From Neobacillus drentensis NBRC 102427 (lineage in GTDB: Bacteria > Bacillota > Bacilli > Bacillales > Cytobacillaceae), in the NCBI RefSeq assembly GCF_001591445.1, contig NZ_BCUX01000030.1:1-64000 (forward strand): 64,000 bases of DNA, read 5' to 3'. Positions 16,783-26,018 of this stretch are shown here, one piece after another. The translations under genes and the position numbers were made by a program. The notes under the pieces were generated by a model. That model did not search any database. It was not told the DNA's origin and saw only the letters and a program-made list of their open reading frames with translations. Within the stretch, counting starts at the first letter, position 1. The number at the start of each line of letters is the position of its first letter.

Positions 16783-17931
16783 ATGAATTTTCAATTATCA
16801 GAGGATATTAAGTTTTTAAAACAAAGCATTCGGGATTTTGTTGATAGCGAAGTGGATCCGCTTGCAATGGAAATTGAAGAAAAGGATGAAATTCCTGAAA
16901 AAATTATGAAAATGTCTAAGGAAATAGGCTTATTTGGATTAAGCATCCCGGAAGAATACGGCGGAACGGGAATAGGAATGGTTGGCAAGTGTGCGATTTA
17001 CGAGGAATTAGGTAGAACACATAATGGATATACCACCGTCATCGGTGCCCACACAGGGATCGGTTCTGTTGGGATCGTAGAGATGGGAAATGAAGAACAA
17101 AAGCGAAAATATCTGCCCGCAATGGCAAGAGGGGAAATGATCGGTGCCTTTGCTTTGACAGAACCTAGTGCAGGCTCACATGCAACGAACCTGAAAACAA
17201 CCGCGGTAAGAAAAGGAGATAAATATATCTTAAATGGGAGCAAACATTACATAACAAACGCTCCTATCGCGGATGTCTTTACGGTGATGGCAGTAACAGA
17301 TCCATCGAAGGGAGCAAAAGGAATTACCTCCTTTATCGTCGAGAAAGACTTTCCTGGGTTCACCGTCGGAAAAAACGAAAAGAAAATGGGTCTTCACGGA
17401 TCCCATTCCGCAGAAATTTTCTTTGAAGATTGTGAAGTCCCTGTAGAAAATGTGCTTGGTCGAGAGGGACAAGGGTATGTCAACGCTTTGAAAATTCTTG
17501 CCAATGGCCGGGCGGGACTTGCAGCAAGAAACCTAGGTTCTTGCGATAAGCTTTTAGAGATGTCTATTCAACATGCAAATACTAGAATTCAGTTTGGTAA
17601 ACCGATTTTTGAACAACAAATTATTCAACATTATTTGGCTGACATGGCTGTTGATATAGAAGCCTTAAGAAGCATGACCTACCGAGTGGCATGGATGGTA
17701 GACCAAGAGATGAAGGTCATTAAGGAAGCGGCCATGGTAAAACTGCTGGGTTCCGAGGTTTATAATCGTGTCGCAGATAAAGCAGTACAGATTCACGGAG
17801 GAATTGGTTATATTGCTGAATACCCTGTGGAACGTTTTTACCGGGATGCAAGAATAACCAAGATTTATGAAGGAACATCCGAAATCCAAAAAAATATTAT
17901 TGCATCACAGTTAAAACGGGAATATCTCTAA
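16783..17931 (+). CDS. Acyl-CoA dehydrogenase
   Basis: 382 aa from ATG 16783; an alternative ATG at 16762 lies 3 bp after the previous stop with no good ribosome binding site. FAD-binding signature FALTEPSAGSHATNL, C-terminal QIHGGIGY and catalytic Glu363 in IYEGTSEIQ, the position used by short/medium-chain enzymes and glutaryl-CoA-like dehydrogenases. It introduces the 2,3 double bond and passes electrons to ETF, encoded by the next two genes. It could act on adipyl-CoA or short-chain acyl-CoA; substrate not readable from sequence. Confidence 0.94.
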   Translation: MNFQLSEDIKFLKQSIRDFVDSEVDPLAMEIEEKDEIPEKIMKMSKEIGLFGLSIPEEYGGTGIGMVGKCAIYEELGRTHNGYTTVIGAHTGIGSVGIVEMGNEEQKRKYLPAMARGEMIGAFALTEPSAGSHATNLKTTAVRKGDKYILNGSKHYITNAPIADVFTVMAVTDPSKGAKGITSFIVEKDFPGFTVGKNEKKMGLHGSHSAEIFFEDCEVPVENVLGREGQGYVNALKILANGRAGLAARNLGSCDKLLEMSIQHANTRIQFGKPIFEQQIIQHYLADMAVDIEALRSMTYRVAWMVDQEMKVIKEAAMVKLLGSEVYNRVADKAVQIHGGIGYIAEYPVERFYRDARITKIYEGTSEIQKNIIASQLKREYL

Positions 17932-17958
17932 ATTGGTAGAATAGGAGGATTTCAGATT

Positions 17959-18723
17959 ATGAATATTTTAGTTTTAGTGAAACAGACCTTTGATACGGAA
18001 GAGAAAATTGTGATCCAAAATGGACAAATTAGTGAGGAAAATGTTGAGTTTATCCTTAATCCATACGATGAGTATGCAGTTGAAGAAGCCGTCAAAATCA
18101 AGGAAGATTCAGGGGCAGGAATAACTGTATTAACGGTTGGGCCGAACAGGTCTGAGAGCGTTTTGAGAACAGCACTTGCTATGGGAGCAGACAAAGGGGT
18201 TATCGTTGAATTAGAGGAACAGGCAGACGAGTATGCCATCGCCAAGATCATCAAAGCAGCAATTAAAGGGCAGGAGTACGATTTAGTCCTCGGTGGAAAT
18301 ATGGCGGTAGATTCTGGATCCGGCCAAGTTTCCATTCGGGTGGCTGAAGAATTAGGTATACCTCAAGTCGCCACGATTACCAAACTCTCTCTTGAAGGCA
18401 GTAAGGCAATCGTTGAACGTGATATTGAGGGAGACGTAGAAGTGATTGAAGTGAATCTTCCCTTCCTGGCAACAGCTCAACAAGGATTAAACGAGCCGCG
18501 TTATCCATCTCTTCCAGGGATTATGAAAGCAAAGAAGAAGCCTCTTGAACGTTTCACATTAGAGGATCTGGAGTTATCTGAAGATGACTTAGCTACGCGA
18601 ACAACTGTTCAAGATCAATATTTGCCACCAAAGAAACAAGCAGGAAAAGTTTTAGAAGGCGAAATTGGTCAACAGGTTCATGACCTTGTTAATTTGCTTC
18701 GCAGTGAAGCTAAAGTAGTCTGA
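17959..18723 (+). CDS. etfB: Electron transfer flavoprotein beta subunit
   Basis: 254 aa with AGGAGG before the ATG. N-terminal block MNILVLVKQTFD, the AMP/FAD-site region LNPYDEYAVEEAV and the recognition-loop-like QQGLNEPRYPSLPGIM are typical of EtfB. It forms the soluble heterodimer with EtfA that collects electrons from acyl-CoA dehydrogenase. It stands directly behind the acyl-CoA dehydrogenase gene and 26 bp before etfA. It is probably a pathway-specific ETF, since Bacillaceae usually have another etfBA copy with the fad genes. Confidence 0.95.
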   Translation: MNILVLVKQTFDTEEKIVIQNGQISEENVEFILNPYDEYAVEEAVKIKEDSGAGITVLTVGPNRSESVLRTALAMGADKGVIVELEEQADEYAIAKIIKAAIKGQEYDLVLGGNMAVDSGSGQVSIRVAEELGIPQVATITKLSLEGSKAIVERDIEGDVEVIEVNLPFLATAQQGLNEPRYPSLPGIMKAKKKPLERFTLEDLELSEDDLATRTTVQDQYLPPKKQAGKVLEGEIGQQVHDLVNLLRSEAKVV

Positions 18724-18749
18724 TTATTTTGGTGAGAAGGGGAAATCAC

Positions 18750-19721
18750 ATGAGTAAAAAAGTACTTGTTTTTGTAGAAAGCAAAGATGGAAAGCTTCGC
18801 AATGTCTCTTTTGAAGCCTTGACAGTAGCCAAGCAGCTGGCGGGTGGAGGTGAAGTCATTGCCGCGTTATTTGGTACCGGAGCAACTGAATTTGTACAGG
18901 AAGTAAGTCAATACGGATCCAATAAAGTATATGTTCTGGAAGACGAAGTCCTGGTAACTTATACGACCGATGGATACACCCAAGCACTATGTCAGGTCAT
19001 CGAGGACGTGCAGGCCGAAGTCATTCTGATGGGCCATACAGCAATTGGAAAAGACGTGGCCCCAAGAGTGGCTGCAAGATTTGGTGCTGGACTCGCTTCG
19101 GACTGCATAGGAGCAGATTTGGAGAATGGCGACATCGTCTTTACTCGTCCCATTTATGCAGGGAAAGCTTTCCAAAAGAAGGTATTTAACCAGGGTAAGG
19201 TCTTTGCAACGCTAAGGCCGAATAACTTCGAGCTAAAAGAAAACCCTGTCCAAGCTGAGGTTGTTTCATTCCAACCTGTTATTAAGGATTTAAGGACAAT
19301 TGTTAAAGAAATCGTTCGCAAAACGACAGGTGGAGTTGATCTGAGTGAAGCAAAAGTGATCATATCCGGCGGCCGCGGCGTGAAAAGCAAAGATGGATTC
19401 CAACCTCTTCAGGAATTAGCTGAAGTTTTGGGCGGTGCGGTCGGTGCTTCACGTGGAGCATGTGATGCTGATTTTTGTGATTATGCTTTACAAATTGGAC
19501 AAACAGGAAAAGTTGTCACTCCCGATTTATATATAGCTTGCGGGATTTCCGGTGCCATTCAGCATTTGGCCGGAATGTCCAATTCGAAAGTGATTGTGGC
19601 CATCAACAAGGATCCGGAGGCTCCAATTTTCCAAGTAGCGGACTACGGAATTGTAGGCGATTTGTTCGAAGTTGTTCCTCTTTTAACGGAAGAATTTAAA
19701 AAAGTATTGGTTCTCAGTTAA
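18750..19721 (+). CDS. etfA: Electron transfer flavoprotein alpha subunit
   Basis: 323 aa from ATG 18750, with AGAAGGGG 6 bases upstream; an earlier in-frame start at 18729 would place that site inside the gene. The C-terminal FAD domain shows ISGGRGVKSKDGFQPL, GASRGACDA, QIGQTGKVVTPDLY and GISGAIQHLAGM, all hallmarks of EtfA. It is the partner of EtfB; electrons would leave through the FadF-like membrane protein encoded 220 bp downstream. Confidence 0.96.
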   Translation: MSKKVLVFVESKDGKLRNVSFEALTVAKQLAGGGEVIAALFGTGATEFVQEVSQYGSNKVYVLEDEVLVTYTTDGYTQALCQVIEDVQAEVILMGHTAIGKDVAPRVAARFGAGLASDCIGADLENGDIVFTRPIYAGKAFQKKVFNQGKVFATLRPNNFELKENPVQAEVVSFQPVIKDLRTIVKEIVRKTTGGVDLSEAKVIISGGRGVKSKDGFQPLQELAEVLGGAVGASRGACDADFCDYALQIGQTGKVVTPDLYIACGISGAIQHLAGMSNSKVIVAINKDPEAPIFQVADYGIVGDLFEVVPLLTEEFKKVLVLS

Positions 19722-19763
19722 ATATCAAGTTACAGATATGTATGTTGAAATATGCTGGTGATC

Positions 19764-19796
19764 TAAGTCCCCTCTTAATAAATAAGAGGGGACTTA
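19764..19796. repeat. Perfect 14-bp inverted repeat after etfA
   Basis: TAAGTCCCCTCTTA (19764-19777) and its exact complement (19783-19796) flank a 5-nt loop. There is no T-run on either side, so it may be an mRNA-stabilising 3' hairpin or processing site between etfA and fadF. Confidence 0.55.
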
Positions 19797-19944
19797 TCCT
19801 CGGGACCTAGTATCTCCTTCCAATATGATATGTGAAATGGAATAATTACCCATCAATTTTAAAGTTCAAATCTTTTTTCTATTATTATTATTTAATCTGG
19901 AGCGTATTCGAAACTAACTAAGAATTAACAATGGAGGGAACAGG

Positions 19945-22017
19945 ATGTTATTACTACTGAATTTTCTTGCTTTCCTAGCCGTGACAGGATATGCGGTTTA
20001 TTTGTTTGTCCAACTCGTTTACAGCCGGTATTTGTTTGTGAAGCTTGGTAAAAAAGTCGATTTTGAGCCCAACCTTAAAGAACGAATCAATGCGGTGTTA
20101 GTGAATGTGTTTGGCCAGCGAAAATTGTTTAAGGACAAGAAAAGCGGTCTTATGCACTTAGTATTGTTTTATGGATTTTTTATCATCCAGGTAGGACTCG
20201 TTGAAATCATTATAAAGGGATTTATCAGAGGTTATGAATTTCCTTTCGGCGGCGCATATAAATATTTCAGTCTCTTGCAGGAGTGGACTGTATTCCTCAT
20301 GTTGTGTGCTATGGTATATGCTTTTTATCGCCGATATATTGAGAAGCTGAAGCGGTTGCAATTGAAGAGAGATGCCAAAGCAGCGTTTGTTATTATAGCT
20401 CTAATTACGCTGACTATAGCGATCCTGCTTACGTTGGGATTTGAAAAGGTTATGCTGGGGCAAAACCCCGATTTCTCCCATGCTCCATTCTCCGGAGTGA
20501 TTACTGCAGCGTTCTCAGGTATCGGAAAGGCGGCAGGTACCGCTTTGTTCTATCTATTTTGGTGGCTGCACCTGTTAACCGTGTTATCTTTCATGGTGTT
20601 TGTACCGCAGTCGAAGCAAGCGCATGAGTTGTTCGCGATGTTTAACATCTTTTTCAAGAAGGTTGGTCCTGTTGGAAAATTGAGAAAGATTGATTTTGAA
20701 GACGACGGTGTAGAGGAATTCGGGGTCGGGAAAATTGAGAATTTTACCCGGCAGCAGCTGATCGATTTGTATGCATGCGCAGAATGCGGGCGTTGCACAA
20801 ATATGTGCCCGGCTTCAGTAACCGGGAAGACATTATCTCCCATGCATCTGATCGTTAAGATGAGGGATCATTTGACAGAAACAGGAGCCTCGATTACTTC
20901 TCGTAGTCCCTGGATGCCTAGTTTTGTTTCCGGCACTTCTGCATTAGCCCCTTCATTAACAGCTGGATTAGCTGCTCAGGAAACTGCGTCAACGGTTGAA
21001 ATGCCTAATTTGATCGGAGATGTGATTACCGAGGAAGAATTGTGGGCTTGTACGACATGCCGGAATTGTGAAGACCAATGTCCGGTTGCCAACGAACATG
21101 TGGATAAAATCATTGATTTGAGGCGTTATTTGGTTATGACTGAAGGCAGTATGCCTAACGAGGCTACACGATATTTTCAAAATATTGAGCGACAAAGTAA
21201 CCCATGGGGAATTAACAGGAAGGAGCGTATCAAGTGGCGCGAGGAACGTGATGATATCAATGTTCCAACGGTAAATGAGGTAAAAGAATTTGAATATCTG
21301 TTTTGGGTTGGATCGATGGGATCTTTTGATAAACGAAGTCAAAAGATTGTGCAGTCATTTGCCAAAATTATGAACACGGCCGGTATCAGCTTTGCCATTC
21401 TTGGTAACGAAGAGCGAAATTCCGGAGATACGGCACGCAGAATGGGGAATGAATTCTTATTTCAGCAATTATGTCACGATAATATCGCTAACTTTCAGGC
21501 CTATGGTGTGAGGAAAATCGTAACCATCGATCCCCACGCTTATAACACATTTAAACATGAATATCCCGAGTTTGGTTTGGAAGCGGAGGTTTATCACCAT
21601 ACTGAGCTGATTTGGAAGTGGATCCAGGAAGGCCGGATTAAACCGGTGAAGGAAGTTAACGAAGCGATTGCTTATCATGATTCCTGTTATCTGGGCCGCT
21701 ATAACAACATCTATGATATTCCACGCCAAATTCTTAAATCTGTTCCCGGCGTAAAAATCTTAGAGATGGAACGGAATAAAGAGAATGCCATGTGCTGTGG
21801 AGCCGGCGGCGGCAGGATGTGGATAGAGGAAACGCAAGGAAAACGGATTAACGTAGAACGTGTTGAACAAGCGCTCGATCTTAGTCCAACAATGATCGGA
21901 AGTAACTGTCCGTACTGCTTAACCATGTTAACCGATGGGACGAAAGCAAAAGAAGCAGAAGATCAAGTTAGAACAAGGGATATAGCGGAGATTGTTGAAA
22001 GTTCATTGGCAGGATAG
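19945..22017 (+). CDS. FadF-like membrane Fe-S oxidoreductase (ETF:quinone electron carrier)
   Basis: 690 aa, close to B. subtilis FadF (YwjF). The N-terminal half (about 1-240) has five or six membrane helices of the NarI/cytochrome b type. Two 4Fe-4S sites follow: C278, C281, C284, C288 and C369, C372, C375, C379. The C-terminal half has two CCG-type cysteine-rich domains (SCYLGRYN...MCCGAGGGRMW and GSNCPYC), as in heterodisulfide reductase D and GlpC. The family is believed to pass electrons from ETF to menaquinone in acyl-CoA oxidation. Ribosome binding site GGAGGG. It completes the respiratory exit for the upstream dehydrogenase and ETF. Confidence 0.88.
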   Translation: MLLLLNFLAFLAVTGYAVYLFVQLVYSRYLFVKLGKKVDFEPNLKERINAVLVNVFGQRKLFKDKKSGLMHLVLFYGFFIIQVGLVEIIIKGFIRGYEFPFGGAYKYFSLLQEWTVFLMLCAMVYAFYRRYIEKLKRLQLKRDAKAAFVIIALITLTIAILLTLGFEKVMLGQNPDFSHAPFSGVITAAFSGIGKAAGTALFYLFWWLHLLTVLSFMVFVPQSKQAHELFAMFNIFFKKVGPVGKLRKIDFEDDGVEEFGVGKIENFTRQQLIDLYACAECGRCTNMCPASVTGKTLSPMHLIVKMRDHLTETGASITSRSPWMPSFVSGTSALAPSLTAGLAAQETASTVEMPNLIGDVITEEELWACTTCRNCEDQCPVANEHVDKIIDLRRYLVMTEGSMPNEATRYFQNIERQSNPWGINRKERIKWREERDDINVPTVNEVKEFEYLFWVGSMGSFDKRSQKIVQSFAKIMNTAGISFAILGNEERNSGDTARRMGNEFLFQQLCHDNIANFQAYGVRKIVTIDPHAYNTFKHEYPEFGLEAEVYHHTELIWKWIQEGRIKPVKEVNEAIAYHDSCYLGRYNNIYDIPRQILKSVPGVKILEMERNKENAMCCGAGGGRMWIEETQGKRINVERVEQALDLSPTMIGSNCPYCLTMLTDGTKAKEAEDQVRTRDIAEIVESSLAG

Positions 22018-22133
22018 TAGCTTGCAAGGAGTGCACATATAAGAATGGGCTGCAATTTCTATCAATACAACAGGAAATGTGATCTTGTTATTTATTGTAC
22101 TAAAGGCCCTTTTAAATCAAGGAGTGAATCAAA

Positions 22134-22910
22134 ATGGCATATCAAAATATTTTAGTAGAACTAGAAGAACAAATTGGGATTATTAAGCTCAACCGACCGG
22201 AAGTCAGAAATGCATTGGATGCTCAAACCTTGACGGAAATAAGCTATGCATTGGAAACTCTGGAAAATGATGAAGGAGTTGGGGTAATCGTTATTACGGG
22301 AGCGGGGGAAAAATCATTTGCAGCTGGAGCGGACATCAGGCAACTAAGAGAAAAGCAGCCATTAGATGCTCTCATTCCTGGGATGTCCGGTGTTTACCGC
22401 AGAATCGAAAATTGTAACAAAGTAACGATTGCAGCCATTAATGGATTCGCATTGGGTGGGGGCTGTGAACTGGCAATGGCCTGTGATATTCGTATCGCTG
22501 CTGATCATGCAAAATTCGGGCTCCCGGAACTTAATTTATCCATCATTCCGGGTGCGGGAGGAACCCAGCGTTTAGCCCGGATCATAGGAAAAGGAAGAGC
22601 GTTAGATATGATTTTGACTGGCGATATGTTAACCGCAAAACAAGCAGAGGATATCGGTCTAGTTTCCAGGGCCGTTCCGATGGAAGAATTGTGGCAGACG
22701 GTAAAAGCGAAAGCGGAAAAAATTCTAGCAAAGGGTCCGTTTGCTGTCAGAATGGCCAAACTTGTTATTAATCATGGATTTGATAAAGATATGGACACGG
22801 CGCTTATGATTGAAAAACTGGCACAGGCCGTATTGTTTGGGTCTCAAGATAAAAAAGAGGGGACACAAGCATTTCTCGATAAAAGGCAGGCTCACTTCAA
22901 AGGAATGTAA
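22134..22910 (+). CDS. Enoyl-CoA hydratase (crotonase family)
   Basis: 258 aa with AAGGAGTG upstream of the ATG. Crotonase signatures are intact: oxyanion-hole segments GAGEKSFAAGADI (56-68) and GFALGGGCELA (104-114), and both catalytic glutamates, Glu112 and Glu132 (LPELNLSIIPGAGGTQR). It hydrates the 2-enoyl-CoA made by the acyl-CoA dehydrogenase to 3-hydroxyacyl-CoA, so the module from 14.6 to 22.9 kb holds all four beta-oxidation activities. It follows fadF by 116 bp and is closed by a hairpin. Confidence 0.93.
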   Translation: MAYQNILVELEEQIGIIKLNRPEVRNALDAQTLTEISYALETLENDEGVGVIVITGAGEKSFAAGADIRQLREKQPLDALIPGMSGVYRRIENCNKVTIAAINGFALGGGCELAMACDIRIAADHAKFGLPELNLSIIPGAGGTQRLARIIGKGRALDMILTGDMLTAKQAEDIGLVSRAVPMEELWQTVKAKAEKILAKGPFAVRMAKLVINHGFDKDMDTALMIEKLAQAVLFGSQDKKEGTQAFLDKRQAHFKGM

Positions 22911-22951
22911 GAGAAAAATTGCAAACAATTACATAAAGGAAAGAAAACAAA

Positions 22952-22998
22952 AAGTAGCTCCGAAAACACAATTTTCATCTTGTATTTGGGGCTACTTG
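22952..22998. terminator. Hairpin after enoyl-CoA hydratase
   Basis: AAGTAGCTCC...GAA pairs with TT.GGGGCTACTT through a 20-nt loop, followed by a T-rich tract. It lies between convergent genes. Confidence 0.55.
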
Positions 22999-23087
22999 TC
23001 ATTAACTTTTCTTTAAAGTCGATAGGGTGACTTAGTACTTGGTTACAGCAACTTTATTTAATTCAATTAAGTAGTAACTTTATTCAA

Positions 23088-23924
23088 TTATTTGGCTGTT
23101 GGTTTCTCTTTCCCCATAGAGTCAAATAATTGTGTAGATGATAAGGCATTGAATGGTAAAGTTACATTGTGTTTAAGCCCTTCGTTATACGCAGCTTTTA
23201 AGTCTTTAAGTAAAACAGCCAAGGCAGTGTCTGCTGTCCATTCAGAAACATCGCTCCAATTTCTAACTACCCAGCTATCACCGGTACTCACTTTTAATAG
23301 GTTTAATACTTCTTCTTGAGGTAAGTTATAATGTTTTGCTAATTTAAGTCCTTCAGCTAAACCATTCATGTTAATACCTAGAATCATATTATTAGCTAAT
23401 TTTGCTACTTGGCTGTTTCCTGGTTCCTCGCCATAGTAGAATGTGTTGGATCCAATCGCATCAAAGTATGGTTGGAAAGATTTCACGATTGTCTCGGAGC
23501 CTGATGTCATAATCGATAATGTTCCAGCTAGAGCACCTGAAGCACCACCGCTTACGGCAGCGCTAATTAATCTCAAATCACTTTCTTCTTCGACCTTTTT
23601 GCCCAATTCATTCATTGTATCAGGGTCAAGTGTACTCATAACAATAATTGTTTTACCTTTTGGTTGGGCAGATAATAGAGCACCTTCACCAAAAATAATG
23701 TCGACATTTTGGGCATAGTCACGAACCATGGAAATAATCGCATCGTCCGCTTGTTCCGCTACTTCTTTTAAAGTTTCGACCATTGTGAATCCTGCAGCTT
23801 CTGCCTTCTCGTAAACACCTTTAAAAGCATCATAACCGATTACTTCAAAACCAGCTTTCTTTAAATTAACCGCCATCGGGAAGCCCATTGTTCCTAATCC
23901 TACAAATCCAATCTTTTTACTCAT
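23088..23924 (-). CDS. Beta-hydroxyacid dehydrogenase (3-hydroxyisobutyrate dehydrogenase-like)
   Basis: 278 aa with TAGGAGG before the ATG. NAD(P) motif GLGTMG (9-14); substrate-binding SGGASGA (125-131); catalytic Lys175 in VAKLANNM. These place it in the 3-hydroxyisobutyrate / tartronate-semialdehyde / 6-phosphogluconate-like dehydrogenase family, acting on a beta-hydroxy carboxylate. It is transcribed away from the carboxymuconolactone-decarboxylase-like and MFS genes, from a region carrying the duplicated LysR promoter, so all are probably regulated together. Substrate unknown. Confidence 0.85.
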   Translation of the reverse strand: MSKKIGFVGLGTMGFPMAVNLKKAGFEVIGYDAFKGVYEKAEAAGFTMVETLKEVAEQADDAIISMVRDYAQNVDIIFGEGALLSAQPKGKTIIVMSTLDPDTMNELGKKVEEESDLRLISAAVSGGASGALAGTLSIMTSGSETIVKSFQPYFDAIGSNTFYYGEEPGNSQVAKLANNMILGINMNGLAEGLKLAKHYNLPQEEVLNLLKVSTGDSWVVRNWSDVSEWTADTALAVLLKDLKAAYNEGLKHNVTLPFNALSSTQLFDSMGKEKPTAK

Positions 23925-24226
23925 GATAAATTCCTCCTATATCATAATAAATTAAATTTTTATTCACATTTTGTTCACACTTAGTATACATCTCCTATTG
24001 ACATGAGTAAAATGAATTAAAGTAATGTAACATATGTATATAATTCATGGATTGGAGATAATATTCATGAACAACTTCCTTTATAGTATCCAAATACAAA
24101 ATTTTTACTAATTAAACTATGAAAAAATGGAATGCATCGTATGAGTTATATGTATTTTACGAATAACGAAAACTACGGTATAGTGAGTTTTGTCACATGC
24201 GAATAACGTTTTAGGAGGAAAATAAC
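23925..24226. promoter_or_regulatory. Divergent regulatory region holding copy A of the LysR-promoter duplication
   Basis: 302 bp with no gene. It contains the 110-bp repeat at 23960-24069. A consensus TTGACA lies at 23998-24003. The direct repeat GAATAACG occurs at about 24163 and 24201 close to the downstream gene. It serves the oxidoreductase (minus) and the CMD/MFS genes (plus). Confidence 0.6.
23960..24069 (+). repeat. Copy A of 110-bp inverted duplication (LysR promoter and start codon)
   Basis: By eye about 98 of 110 positions match the complement of 27018-27127, with no net length change. It begins TTATTCACATTTTGTTCACAC and ends ATTGGAGATAATATTCATG, that is, the ribosome binding site and ATG that belong to lysR in copy B. 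Here the ATG opens only a 14-codon frame, so it is a promoter copy without the gene. Confidence 0.9.
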
Positions 24227-24652
24227 ATGGAAACAGATCGTTACCAAAGAGGATTAGATATTATGAATGAGATTACTGTAACAGATAACCAGGAAATTGG
24301 AACACACAGTGATATTATAGCCGCATTTAAAGATATTGCACCTGATTTAGAAAGTTATATTGTTGAATTTGCCTTCGGAGATATTTATTCAAGAGAGGGC
24401 ACAACTCCACAACAAAAAACGATTGCCACAATCGCTTCTCTTGTAGCTTTAGGTACTGAGCCGCAATTGGAATTGCATATTAACGTAGGAATTACAATTG
24501 GATTAACTCCAAAGGAAATTGTTGGAACTGTAGTGCACTTGATTCCCTATACAGGCTTCCCTAAGGTCTTGAATGCTCTAAAAATTGTTAAAAAAGTTTT
24601 TGCTCAAAGAAATGTAGAAGTTACGAATAAAGAAATGCAGCCACAACAATAA
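24227..24652 (+). CDS. Carboxymuconolactone decarboxylase-family protein
   Basis: 141 aa, AGGAGG ribosome binding site 10 bases upstream. The block REGTTPQQKTIATIASLVALG followed by LELHINVGITIGLTPKEI and GFPKVLNAL is the all-helical CMD/AhpD-like fold. The CxxC pair of AhpD peroxidases is absent, so it belongs to the gamma-carboxymuconolactone decarboxylase side of the family. It forms a unit with the MFS carrier, though a terminator hairpin lies between. A ring-opening or decarboxylation role is family inference; the substrate is unknown. Confidence 0.85.
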   Translation: METDRYQRGLDIMNEITVTDNQEIGTHSDIIAAFKDIAPDLESYIVEFAFGDIYSREGTTPQQKTIATIASLVALGTEPQLELHINVGITIGLTPKEIVGTVVHLIPYTGFPKVLNALKIVKKVFAQRNVEVTNKEMQPQQ

Positions 24653-24674
24653 AACAGCTAACACGCCTTAAACG

Positions 24675-24703
24675 CCACCTGCTAACCCAGGTGGATTTAT
24701 TTT
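24675..24703 (+). terminator. Hairpin between CMD-like gene and MFS gene
   Basis: CCACCTG (24675-24681) pairs perfectly with CAGGTGG (24688-24694); the T-run is short (ATTTATTTT), so read-through into the MFS gene is possible. Confidence 0.65.
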
Positions 24704-24778
24704 ACTGAGAATGTGAATAATTGCACATAGATTTAAAAAATACAGCAGGAATTAACTAAGAGAGCAGGAGGATATTAA

Positions 24779-25996
24779 GTGAGTAATACGAGTGAAAAAC
24801 TTTGGACAAAAGATTTTATTATTATGTCCATCATTAACTTCATAATAATGATTATTTTTTATTTATTAATGGTTACAATGGCTTCATACGCTGTAAAAGA
24901 ATTTCATGCTTCAGTTTCACAAGCTGGTCTTGTAGCAGGAATTTATATTGTCGGAACATTAATAGGTCGAATCGTTACAGGTCGAATTATTAACAAAGTT
25001 GGTACGAAAAAAATATTAATGATTGGTCTAATTCTATTCCCGATAACCATGTCATTCTATTTTATTCAAGCGGGGATTACCGTATTGATCATTAGCCGTC
25101 TGGTAAATGGCTTTGCAGTTGGGATTGCTTCTACAGCTATAAGTACAGTCGTAGCGCAAATTTTACCAATTTCTCGTAAAGGTGAAGGAATTGGTTATTA
25201 CAGTATGAGTTCAACACTTGGAACAGCCATCGGACCGTTCTTTGGTTTGTTTTTGAGCCAACACACTCATTATTCTGTTATTTTCATGTTGTGTATGGTT
25301 TTTGCCATTTTAGCGCTAGTCAGTGCCTTATTTACAAAAATATCGACAATCCAAGCACATACGGTTCAAGAAGAAAAAGGCTTTCATATTTCTCAATTTA
25401 TTGATGGAAAAGCACTTCCTATCTCTATTTTGACATTATTATTTGCATTAGGCTATGCAAGCCTAATTGCTTTCCTTAACTTCTTTGCAGAAGAACGGGA
25501 TTTACTTAGTGCATCAAGTTTTTTCTTCTTAGCATACGCTATAGCAGTTCTTTTCACACGTCCATTTACAGGTCGTATGATGGATACAAAAGGTGCTAAC
25601 TATATTGTATATCCATGTGCAATTCTCTTTGGAATAGGTTTACTTCTTTTAAGTATCTCGCATAGTTCTTTCCTTCTATTACTTTCAGGCGCTATCATTG
25701 GTATTGGTTTTGGTAATCTTTCTTCTGCATTTCAAGCTCTTGCGATTAAAGTAACGACGCCAGAAAAAATGGGATTAGCTACTTCCACCTACTTTATTGG
25801 TTTAGACATAGGACTTGGATTCGGTCCTTATTTCTTAGGATATTTAGTACCGGTCCTTGGCTACAGCAATTTGTATGTAGGGTTAGGTACTTTAATGTTT
25901 GTCCTAATTATTTTATATCTATTCTTACATGGTCGGAAAGACCATTTAGTATTAAATAATAATGAAATACGTTTAAAAGAGATGTCGTCTAATTAA
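24779..25996 (+). CDS. MFS transporter
   Basis: 405 aa, GTG start with GCAGGAGG upstream. About 12 hydrophobic helices; the MFS motif A-like GTLIGRIVTGRIINKVG after helix 2 and a second copy, TRPFTGRMMDTKG, in the C-terminal half. The type is that of drug/metabolite efflux carriers of the YfcJ/YhhS group. Its position behind the CMD-like gene and between two copies of a LysR promoter suggests uptake or export of the compound handled by the neighbouring oxidoreductase. Confidence 0.87.
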   Translation: MSNTSEKLWTKDFIIMSIINFIIMIIFYLLMVTMASYAVKEFHASVSQAGLVAGIYIVGTLIGRIVTGRIINKVGTKKILMIGLILFPITMSFYFIQAGITVLIISRLVNGFAVGIASTAISTVVAQILPISRKGEGIGYYSMSSTLGTAIGPFFGLFLSQHTHYSVIFMLCMVFAILALVSALFTKISTIQAHTVQEEKGFHISQFIDGKALPISILTLLFALGYASLIAFLNFFAEERDLLSASSFFFLAYAIAVLFTRPFTGRMMDTKGANYIVYPCAILFGIGLLLLSISHSSFLLLLSGAIIGIGFGNLSSAFQALAIKVTTPEKMGLATSTYFIGLDIGLGFGPYFLGYLVPVLGYSNLYVGLGTLMFVLIILYLFLHGRKDHLVLNNNEIRLKEMSSN

Positions 25997-26018
25997 TCGC
26001 GATTTACTTTCACATTGA

